Assembly (NCBI GenBank): GCA_044370695.1
Contig: JBILVB010000148.1
Location: forward strand, 1-9,111
Direction of reading: 5' to 3'
Length of the DNA: 9,111 nt
Source of the DNA: JBEIFW01 sp044370695
GTDB lineage: Bacteria > Actinomycetota > Acidimicrobiia > Acidimicrobiales > Ilumatobacteraceae
The position numbers and the translations under genes were made by a program. Each line of letters starts with the position of its first letter. Position 1 is the stretch's first letter. Below the pieces are notes generated by a model that was given only the letters and a program-made list of their open reading frames with translations, made no database searches and had not been told where the DNA came from. Shown here one piece after another: positions 1 through 5,647 of this stretch.

Positions 1-226
1 CCGGACTCGACACCTCGAGGGTGTAGCGCCCGGCGATCGGATCGGCGTGGTCGAGCTCGCGCGAGACCAATCGGGTGACGAGGCTGATCGAGTCGAGGTC
101 GACCCCACCGCGGCGTTCGATCACCACTCTCAGGACGCCGCCGGCGTACTCGAGGTCGTACAGCTCGAGGCCGAGGTCGGCAAGGACGGGCAGCACCAGG
201 GGCCGCACCCGTTCGACCACACTCAT
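1..226 (-). CDS. rimP: Ribosome maturation factor RimP (partial, N-terminal 75 residues)
   Basis: RimP binds the free 30S subunit in the cytoplasm and assists its late maturation. Only the first 75 codons are in the window; the gene continues off the left edge. The translation begins MSVVERVRPLVLPVLADLGL and continues through an ELYDLEY segment, a VLRVVIER strand, a DLDSISLVTR helix region, and ends YTLEVSSPG. These are the hallmark stretches of the RimP N-terminal domain, including the family's characteristic LEVSSPG end of that domain. The ATG start is secured by an AGGAGGT site seven bases upstream. In many bacteria rimP is followed by nusA and infB, so those genes are expected beyond the left edge (inference). 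A hairpin upstream separates it from the transporter gene, so it probably starts its own transcription unit. Identification is firm despite truncation. Confidence 0.93.
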   Translation of the reverse strand, partial: MSVVERVRPLVLPVLADLGLELYDLEYAGGVLRVVIERRGGVDLDSISLVTRLVSRELDHADPIAGRYTLEVSSP

Positions 227-233
227 CGCTCGC

Positions 234-240
234 ACCTCCT
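234..240 (-). promoter_or_regulatory. Shine-Dalgarno site of rimP
   Basis: The minus strand reads AGGAGGT, a perfect anti-16S match, followed by seven bases and the ATG of rimP. It is the only canonical ribosome binding site seen at a gene start in the window, and it fixes the rimP start. Confidence 0.85.
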
Positions 241-270
241 CGCCGTCCTGCCGGGCACCGCAGCGGCGCC

Positions 271-292
271 CGATCGTTCCTCGTTCCCGATC
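271..292 (-). repeat. Tandem 7-bp repeat in the rimP upstream region, flanked by GATCG/CGATC
   Basis: On the plus strand TCGTTCC occurs twice back to back (274-280 and 281-287). On the minus strand this reads GGAACGAGGAACGA. The pair is flanked by the inverted pentamers GATCG (272-276) and CGATC (288-292). It lies about 50-60 bp upstream of the rimP start, where a promoter or regulator site would be expected. I cannot assign a regulator, and no convincing -35/-10 pair is visible. It may be chance. Confidence 0.3.
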
Positions 293-308
293 CGGCCCCG
301 GACACGAC

Positions 309-336
309 AAAGGCGTGGGCGATCGGCCCACGCCTT
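309..336 (-). terminator. Intrinsic terminator-like hairpin between the MFS gene and rimP
   Basis: AAGGCGTGGGC (310-320) and GCCCACGCCTT (326-336) form a perfect 11-bp stem around the five-base loop GATCG. On the minus strand the stem is followed by TTTGTCGTGT, which is T-rich for this genome. It lies about 77 bp downstream of the transporter stop and over 80 bp before the rimP start. This position suits ending the proS-MFS transcript. On the plus strand the downstream sequence is GGTGCG, so the polarity favours the minus strand. Confidence 0.7.
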
Positions 337-353
337 GGTGCGTCCAGGTCCAC

Positions 354-387
354 CACGGGTCCGACGAGCATACCGGCCCGACCCGTG
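354..387 (-). repeat. Second inverted repeat downstream of the MFS gene
   Basis: CACGGGTC (354-361) and GACCCGTG (380-387) are perfect 8-bp inverted arms separated by 18 bases. They lie between the transporter stop codon and the terminator hairpin at 309-336. The long loop makes this a weak hairpin on its own. It could be an accessory 3'-end structure that protects or ends the transcript, or chance in GC-rich DNA. Confidence 0.3.
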
Positions 388-412
388 CGGGAGGCGTCGA
401 GTTCCGACCTCG

Positions 413-1816
413 TCAGGCGACGGGCCGTCCGTGCGGCCGCGGATAGGCCACCAGGAACAACACGGCGAGGGCGAGATGCAGTCCGGCCCCCAGGAGCCAG
501 TTCGATCGGTGTCCCTCGAGCAGCGCCTCGGGCGTACCCGGGCGCCCGACCAGGGCGACGGCGATCGCGACCCCGAGTGCCACGGCGAGCTGGAAGGCCG
601 TGGTGCGGCCGGCACCGGCCATTCCGAAGCGCTGCGGCGGGACGTCGCGCACCGTCGCTCCGACCATGATGGCGAAGCCCGTGCCCGCACTCAGGCCGAG
701 CAGCAGCGTCGAGGGCAGGATGGCGACCACGTAGTTCGGGCTGCTGTCGGCCATGAGCGCGGGCCACAGCAGCCCGATCGCTCCGGCGGCGGAGCACCCC
801 GCGGTGAGCAACCGGTGGCCGACCCGGTCGACGATGCGACCGAACACCGGGGTGAGCACCGTGGTCAGCGCCGGCCCCGGGGCGAGCGCGAAGCCGGCCT
901 GCAGAACCGAGTACCCCCACGCCTGTTGCAGGAAGTTCGGGAGCTGCACGAGCCAACCGAAGAAGGCGACCGCGAACAGCACCGCGCCGAGGGAACCCAC
1001 TGCGTACGAGCGGATCCGGTAGAGCCCGAGATCGAACAGCGGCGCGGGGTGGCGAGAAGCCCGAGCCACGAAGCCTGCGGCCAGCACCACGGCCACGGCG
1101 ACCGCCGCCAGCGTGCGCGCCGAGCCGTACCCCCATTCGTCGCCCTGGACGATGGCGAGCACGAGCGTCCCGACCGACAGTGACGCGAGCGGGATCCCGA
1201 CCAGGTCGACCCGCCGCGACACCCCCGGCGCGGTGGATTCCGTGAGGGCCCAACGACCGACGACCACCCCGGCGATCGCCACCGGCACGTTGATCAGGAA
1301 CACGGCCCGCCAGCCGAACGCATCCACGAGCATCGCCCCGAAGGTCGGGCCGACGGCCGCCGCGAGCCCGCCGGAGATGCCCCAGATGCCGACCGCGGCC
1401 TGGCGCCGCTGCGGTGGGAACGCTTCGAGCACGAGCGCCAGGCCGGCGGGGAACAGCAGCGATCCGCCGACGGCCTGCACCAGCCGGCCACCGATGAGCA
1501 GGCCGGCGCTCACCGCAGCGCCCGACAGGATCGAGCCGGCCCCGAACACGACCAAGCCGGCCAGGAAGCACCGACGCCGGCCCCGGGTGTCGCTCAGCCA
1601 TCCCGAGATCAGCAGCAGCGATGCGACCCCGATGTTGTAGGCGGTGAACACCCAGCTGAGGGTGCCGACCGAGGTCTCGGGGAAGGCCCGGGCGATCTTG
1701 CCGAACGCGAGCGAGATGATCGTCACCTCGAGCGAGACCATGAACCCGGCGGTCGAAGCGACCGCCAGCGTCCACCACGCTCGACGGTCGACGCTCGCAA
1801 CGGTTCCCTCGGTCAC
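413..1816 (-). CDS. Major facilitator superfamily transporter, DHA2 (EmrB/QacA-like, 14-TM) type
   Basis: This is a probable proton-driven exporter of drugs or other small molecules in the cytoplasmic membrane; the substrate cannot be read from sequence. The 467-residue length and dense run of hydrophobic segments fit the 14-helix DHA2 group. Visible signatures are motif A between helices 2 and 3 (GWLSDTRGRRR, residues 72-82), a motif C region (ISGGLAAAVGPTFG, about 147-160), and FGWRAVFLINVP (about 167-178), which is typical of EmrB-like proteins. The first-helix motif usually written LDxTIVN appears as LEVTIIS (29-35), so the membrane acid is Glu instead of Asp. The chosen start is a GTG 34 bp after the proS stop, because the preceding in-frame codons are only the antisense-like shadow of proS. 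It has no clear Shine-Dalgarno site, so translation may be coupled to proS. The gene is not part of the usual proS-rimP order and looks like an insertion. The family call is firm, the substrate unknown. Confidence 0.88.
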   Translation of the reverse strand: MTEGTVASVDRRAWWTLAVASTAGFMVSLEVTIISLAFGKIARAFPETSVGTLSWVFTAYNIGVASLLLISGWLSDTRGRRRCFLAGLVVFGAGSILSGAAVSAGLLIGGRLVQAVGGSLLFPAGLALVLEAFPPQRRQAAVGIWGISGGLAAAVGPTFGAMLVDAFGWRAVFLINVPVAIAGVVVGRWALTESTAPGVSRRVDLVGIPLASLSVGTLVLAIVQGDEWGYGSARTLAAVAVAVVLAAGFVARASRHPAPLFDLGLYRIRSYAVGSLGAVLFAVAFFGWLVQLPNFLQQAWGYSVLQAGFALAPGPALTTVLTPVFGRIVDRVGHRLLTAGCSAAGAIGLLWPALMADSSPNYVVAILPSTLLLGLSAGTGFAIMVGATVRDVPPQRFGMAGAGRTTAFQLAVALGVAIAVALVGRPGTPEALLEGHRSNWLLGAGLHLALAVLFLVAYPRPHGRPVA

Positions 1817-1850
1817 CGCCGGACCGTACCGCGGCCCGGTCGTCGTGCGG

Positions 1851-3266
1851 TCAGTACGCCTTGGCGAGATAGGCGAGGGTGTCGGGCTCGTCCTCCGACA
1901 GCGGCAGCGTGCCGTCGGGACGACGCAGGCATCGAACGGTGACCGCCTGGGCCCGCAGCCGGGCTTCCCCGTCACCGGCGAGCAGCACCGGGTAGGGGAT
2001 CCGGGCCCAGCCCTCCTCCGCAGCCTCGGCAGCGGACTCGATCGTGGTGACGTCGCGGATCGACGCGTCGCGTCGCGCCGTGGCTTCGGCGAACAGCGAG
2101 CGGCCGACCTCGGCGACGAGTGCGGGCACGACGGAGGCGACCGCGTCGAGGCCGACGGTCTGTTTGTCGCCGGTGTCGCGCCGCACGATCGTGACCCGAC
2201 CCTCGGCAAGATCGCGGGGGCCCACCTCGACCCGCACCGGCACACCCCGCAGTTCCCAGTCGACGACCCGGCGGCCGAAGGAGGTGTCGACCTTGTCGTC
2301 CAGCTCGACGCGCAGCCCGGCCCGCCGCAGTTCGGCGGCGATCGCCGACGCCGCCTCACCGGCCCCGTCTGCGGCCTTGATCAGCAGCACCACGACGTGG
2401 CGGGGGGCCGCCTTGGGGGGCAGCCGCAAGCCGGCGTCGTCGCCGTGACACATGATCAACCCGCCGACCATCCGGGTGGACGTGCCCCACGAGGTCTGCC
2501 AGACGTGTTCGAGCGTGCCTGCGGCCGAGGAGTACGTGGTGTCGAACACCTTGGCGAAGTTCTGCCCGAGTTCGTGGCTGGTGCCCATCTGCAGCGCCTT
2601 GCCGTCGCGCATCATCCCTTCGCAGGTGAGGGTGTTGATCGCGCCGGGGAAGCGCTCGCGCGCCGTCTTGCGCCCGGGCAGCACCGGGATCGCGAGCACC
2701 TCCCACATGAAATCGGCGTAGACCTCCCACAGGATCCGCTCGGCGAACGCGGCGGCGTCGGCCTGCGTGGCGTGGCAGGTGTGGCCTTCTTGCCAGAGGA
2801 ACTCGGTGGTGCGCAGGAACAACCGGGGGCGCAGCTCCCAGCGGACCACGTTGGCCCACTGGTTGACGAGCAGCGGCAGGTCACGATGGCTCTGCACCCA
2901 CTTCGAGAAATAGGTGTTGATGATCGTCTCCGAGGTGGGCCGCACGACGGCCGGCTCCTCGAGCTCCTTGCCCCCGCCGTGGGTGACCACGGCCAGCTCC
3001 GGAGCGAAGCCTTCGACGTGGTCCGCCTCCCGGCGCAGGTAGCTCTCCGGGATGAACAGCGGGAAATAGCAGTTCTGCACGCCCGCCGCCTTGATGCGGG
3101 CGTCCATCTCGGCCTGCATGAGCTCCCAGATGGCGTACCCCCACGGCAGGATCACCATCGATCCCCGCACCGGCCCGTTGTCGGCCAGTCCCGCCTTGGC
3201 CACCACGTCCTGGTACCAGCGCGGGAAGTCGGTGGCCTGGGGGGTGAGGACGGCCTGCTTCGCCAT
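1851..3266 (-). CDS. proS: Prolyl-tRNA synthetase, archaeal/eukaryotic type (ProS type 3)
   Basis: A class II aminoacyl-tRNA synthetase that charges tRNA-Pro with proline in the cytoplasm. The 471 residues match the short type-3 enzyme and lack the editing insertion found in the long E. coli-type ProRS. Motif 1 lies around residues 35-75 (RGSMVILPWGYAIWELM to FPLFIPESYL). VVRPTSE is at 107-113. Motif 2 is LRTTEFLWQEGHT at 151-163, with Arg152 and Glu155. Motif 3 is GGLIMCHGDDAGLRLPP at 268-284, with Arg281. An anticodon-binding domain covers about 288-390. The protein ends in the conserved C-terminal tyrosine (YLAKAY), but the C-terminal domain keeps only Cys446 of the usual four zinc cysteines. 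The ATG start matches the family N-terminus; there is no Shine-Dalgarno site upstream. It diverges from manA with a 28-bp spacer. Identity is very secure. Confidence 0.97.
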   Translation of the reverse strand: MAKQAVLTPQATDFPRWYQDVVAKAGLADNGPVRGSMVILPWGYAIWELMQAEMDARIKAAGVQNCYFPLFIPESYLRREADHVEGFAPELAVVTHGGGKELEEPAVVRPTSETIINTYFSKWVQSHRDLPLLVNQWANVVRWELRPRLFLRTTEFLWQEGHTCHATQADAAAFAERILWEVYADFMWEVLAIPVLPGRKTARERFPGAINTLTCEGMMRDGKALQMGTSHELGQNFAKVFDTTYSSAAGTLEHVWQTSWGTSTRMVGGLIMCHGDDAGLRLPPKAAPRHVVVLLIKAADGAGEAASAIAAELRRAGLRVELDDKVDTSFGRRVVDWELRGVPVRVEVGPRDLAEGRVTIVRRDTGDKQTVGLDAVASVVPALVAEVGRSLFAEATARRDASIRDVTTIESAAEAAEEGWARIPYPVLLAGDGEARLRAQAVTVRCLRRPDGTLPLSEDEPDTLAYLAKAY

Positions 3267-3294
3267 AGCGCCGGAACGCTAGCGTCCGGGCACC
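3267..3294. promoter_or_regulatory. Candidate symmetrical bidirectional promoter between proS and manA
   Basis: Only 28 bp separate the ATG of proS (minus) from the ATG of manA (plus), so any promoter serving both must overlap. The spacer is centred exactly on the 10-bp perfect palindrome ACGCTAGCGT (3276-3285), flanked by CCGGA and CCGG. The palindrome contains TAGCGT on each strand (plus 3280-3285, minus 3281-3276), matching the bacterial -10 pattern TANNNT. Each lies nine bases from its own start codon. Neither gene has a Shine-Dalgarno sequence, which agrees with leaderless or very short-leader transcripts, common in actinobacteria. No good -35 hexamer is visible on either side. The alternative is an operator for a dimeric regulator covering both starts. 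That the promoter is used is inference. Confidence 0.5.
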
Positions 3295-4380
3295 ATGCTG
3301 CCGCTGGTCGGTTCCGTACAGCGCTACGACTGGGGCGCCACCGACGCCATACCGGCCCTGCTCGGCGTACCGCCCGACGGCACCCCGCAGGCCGAGTGGT
3401 GGCTCGGGACCCATCCGATCGCTCCGTCGCGCGTCGTGGTCGACGGCGTCGAACGTCCACTCGTACAGGTCGCCGGGGGCCCATTGCCCTACCTGGTCAA
3501 GGTGCTCGCCGCAGCCGCACCGCTGTCGTTGCAGACGCATCCGTCGAAGGCCCAGGCCGAAGCCGGCTTCGCCCGGGAGGACGCCGCGGGTATCGCCCGC
3601 GACGCGCCGAACCGCACGTTCCGGGACGACAACCACAAACCCGAACTGCTCGTGGCGCTCGAGCCGTTCGACGCACTGTGCGGGCTGCGCCGGCCCGGTC
3701 CGCTCGCCGACCGGCTCGCCGGACTCGCCTGCGCTGCGCTCGATCCCGTCGTCGAGGCGCTGCGGGGGCGGCACGGGCTACGGCGCGCCGTCGAGTGGCT
3801 GTGGCGACGGCCGGCCGACGAGGCGGCCGCGGTCGTGCGCGCCGTCGCCGAGGCCTGCGCAGGCCGCGACGAGCCCGACGCCCGGTGGGTCGTCCGGCTC
3901 GCCGAGCGGTACCCGGGCGACATCGGATCCGTGGTGGCCCTGTGCTGCAACCTGGTGCGGCTGCGCCCGGGCGAGGCCATCTTCCTCGGGCCCGGGAACC
4001 TGCACGCCTACCTCCACGGCGTCGGCGTCGAGGTGATGGCCTCGAGCGACAACGTGCTGCGCGGCGGGCTCACCACCAAGTACGTCGACGTCGAGGCGCT
4101 CCTCGACGTCGTCGAGTTCGAACCGCTCGACGACCCGGTGGTGCGCCCGTTCCCCGTCGACGACGCCCGGGAGCGGTACGAGGTGCCGGTACCGGACTTC
4201 AGCGTCGAGCGGGTCACCGTCACCCCCGGCCGGCCCGTGCGGTGGACGGCGGCCGGTCCCGAGATCCTGGTGGTCGTCGAGGGTCACGTCGACGACCTCG
4301 CCCGGGGCGCTGCGGTCTACGTCTCGCCCGACGAGGTCGTCACACTCGGCGGCGACGGGGTCGTGTTCCGCACCGCCTGA
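3295..4380 (+). CDS. manA: Mannose-6-phosphate isomerase, class I
   Basis: A zinc-dependent cytoplasmic isomerase interconverting mannose 6-phosphate and fructose 6-phosphate. It feeds GDP-mannose and mannosylated glycans or lipids, or allows growth on mannose. The 361 residues show the class I signatures in order: the N-terminal YDWGATDAIP (11-20), LSLQTHPSKAQAEAGF (77-92), NHKPELLVAL (113-122), and GNLHAYLHGVGVEVMASSDN (234-253) followed by VLRGGLTTKYVDV. By family homology the zinc ligands are Gln80, His82, Glu117 and His237, with Arg256 in the active site. The ATG start gives the standard family N-terminus. It is the only plus-strand gene in the window, diverging from proS and converging with ispG, whereas its neighbours belong to a conserved minus-strand block. 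It therefore looks like an inverted insertion and is presumably transcribed alone. Annotation is very secure. Confidence 0.95.
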   Translation: MLPLVGSVQRYDWGATDAIPALLGVPPDGTPQAEWWLGTHPIAPSRVVVDGVERPLVQVAGGPLPYLVKVLAAAAPLSLQTHPSKAQAEAGFAREDAAGIARDAPNRTFRDDNHKPELLVALEPFDALCGLRRPGPLADRLAGLACAALDPVVEALRGRHGLRRAVEWLWRRPADEAAAVVRAVAEACAGRDEPDARWVVRLAERYPGDIGSVVALCCNLVRLRPGEAIFLGPGNLHAYLHGVGVEVMASSDNVLRGGLTTKYVDVEALLDVVEFEPLDDPVVRPFPVDDARERYEVPVPDFSVERVTVTPGRPVRWTAAGPEILVVVEGHVDDLARGAAVYVSPDEVVTLGGDGVVFRTA

Positions 4381-4403
4381 AGGCGCGCTGGCTGCGCTCA
4401 GGC
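4375..4403. terminator. Hairpin spanning both stop codons of convergent manA and ispG
   Basis: GCCTGA (4375-4380, ending in the manA TGA) pairs with TCAGGC (4398-4403, containing the ispG stop on the minus strand). Within it, GCGC (4383-4386) pairs with GCGC (4394-4397) around the loop GCTGGCT, leaving a two-base AG bulge. The result is a ten-base-pair imperfect stem centred on the 17-bp convergent gap. It has no T-tract on either side, so it would be a non-canonical bidirectional terminator at best. The symmetry follows partly from two TGA stops facing each other. Confidence 0.4.
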
Positions 4404-5612
4404 CTCGTCGACCCGGCGACGGATCAGTTCGACCTTCTGCTCGCTGCGGTTGGCGTCGGCGCCCTTGGCGTCGAGGAGCTGGCCCCGATCGCGGGCGGCC
4501 TCCCGCTCGGCACGGGTCGTGTCGGCCCGCGCGATGGCCGCCTCGGTGCCGTGCTCGTGGATGAACTCCGCCCATTCGATCAGGGCGTCGACCATCTCGT
4601 CCTCGGGCACGACGGCGACGTTGCGGCCCTTCACGAACAGGTGCCCGCGCTTGTTGCCGGCGGCGATGCCGAGATCGGCCTCCCGGGCTTCGCCGGGACC
4701 GTTGACCACGCAGCCCATGACCGCGACCTGCAGCGGCAGCTTGCGGTCGCCGAAGGCATCCATCGCCCGCCGGGCCACGTCGATCACGTCGATCTCGGCC
4801 CGCCCGCACGACGGGCACGCGATCAGATCGACGTTCTTGCGCTCCCGCAGACCGAGGGCCTCGAGCAGCATCCGGCCGGCCCGTGCCTCCTCGACCGGGT
4901 CGGCGGTCAGCGAGTAGCGGATCGTGTCGCCGATCCCCTCGGCGAGCAGCGTCGCGATCCCCGCGGTCGCCTTCACCAGCCCGGCCGGCGGCGGACCCGC
5001 CTCCGTGACACCGAGGTGGAGCGGATGGTCGACGGTGTCGGCGAGCAGCCGGTAGGCGTCGATCATCAGCGGCACGTTGGAGGCCTTCACCGAGAACTTC
5101 ACGTCCTCGAAGCCGACCTCCTGGAAGTAGCGCAGTTCGACGAGGGCGGACTCGACCATCGCCTCCGCGGTGACCCCGCCGTACTTGTCGTACAGCGCCG
5201 GGTCGAGCGAGCCACCGTTGACGCCGATGCGGACCGGGACACCACGGTCCTTGCACTCCTGGGCCACGGCTTTGATGTGCTCGGGCCGCCGGATGTTGCC
5301 GGGGTTGAGCCGCAGGCCGTGCACGCCGGCCTCGAGCGCCGCAAGGGCCATGCGGTACTGGTGGTGGATGTCGGCGATCACCGGGATCGGCGAGCGGGGC
5401 ACGATCCGGGCGAGGCCCTCGGCCGCCTCGGATTCGTTACAGGTGCACCGCACGATGTCGCAACCCGCGCCGGCCAGGGCGTAGATCTGCTGCAGCGTGC
5501 CCTCGACGTCGGCGGTCTTGGTGATCGTCATCGACTGGACCGTGATCGGGGCGTCGCCGCCCACGGCGACCGAACCCACGCGGATCTGACGGGTCCTGCG
5601 GCGCTCGTACAT
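4398..5612 (-). CDS. ispG: 4-hydroxy-3-methylbut-2-en-1-yl diphosphate synthase (HMBPP synthase, GcpE)
   Basis: This [4Fe-4S] enzyme converts 2-C-methylerythritol 2,4-cyclodiphosphate to HMBPP, the penultimate step of the MEP isoprenoid pathway. The 404-residue protein has the bacterial two-domain form: a TIM barrel (about 8-250) with ITVQSMT, CDIVRCTCN, PVIADIHH, HGLRLNPGNI and VRIGVNGGSL, then the iron-sulfur domain. Cluster ligands by homology are Cys266 and Cys269 in ACPSCGRAEID, Cys301 in AVMGCVVNGPGEA, and Glu308 in the same motif. The ATG at 5612 places RRTRQIRVG at the usual family N-terminus and is preceded by GGGAGA at a nine-base spacing. A charged tail after about residue 355 (rich in Arg, Glu and Ala) goes beyond the conserved core. 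It lies 35 bp downstream of the site-2 protease gene and is probably cotranscribed with it and dxr. Confidence 0.97.
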   Translation of the reverse strand: MYERRRTRQIRVGSVAVGGDAPITVQSMTITKTADVEGTLQQIYALAGAGCDIVRCTCNESEAAEGLARIVPRSPIPVIADIHHQYRMALAALEAGVHGLRLNPGNIRRPEHIKAVAQECKDRGVPVRIGVNGGSLDPALYDKYGGVTAEAMVESALVELRYFQEVGFEDVKFSVKASNVPLMIDAYRLLADTVDHPLHLGVTEAGPPPAGLVKATAGIATLLAEGIGDTIRYSLTADPVEEARAGRMLLEALGLRERKNVDLIACPSCGRAEIDVIDVARRAMDAFGDRKLPLQVAVMGCVVNGPGEAREADLGIAAGNKRGHLFVKGRNVAVVPEDEMVDALIEWAEFIHEHGTEAAIARADTTRAEREAARDRGQLLDAKGADANRSEQKVELIRRRVDEA

Positions 5613-5621
5613 GCCGTGGAG

Positions 5622-5627
5622 TCTCCC
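5622..5627 (-). promoter_or_regulatory. Probable Shine-Dalgarno site of ispG
   Basis: The minus strand reads GGGAGA, nine bases before the ATG at 5612. It is a moderate match, and it supports this ATG over the longer open frame that continues upstream through the protease gene. Confidence 0.55.
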
Positions 5628-5647
5628 AGGCCGGGGGTGCGCCGGGC

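Noticed and set aside
47..1183. A 378-codon plus-strand open frame at the left
   Set aside because: It overlaps rimP and the transporter in antisense, with His/Arg/Gln-rich shadow composition and no recognisable domain.
1817..2359. Upstream extension of the MFS frame by 181 codons
   Set aside because: The extra residues are the Pro/Arg/Ser-rich shadow of proS in another frame, and the transporter's conserved N-terminus begins after the GTG at 1816.
3778..5256. A 492-codon minus-strand open frame across manA and ispG
   Set aside because: It is antisense to manA and out of frame with ispG; both of those are certain from catalytic motifs.
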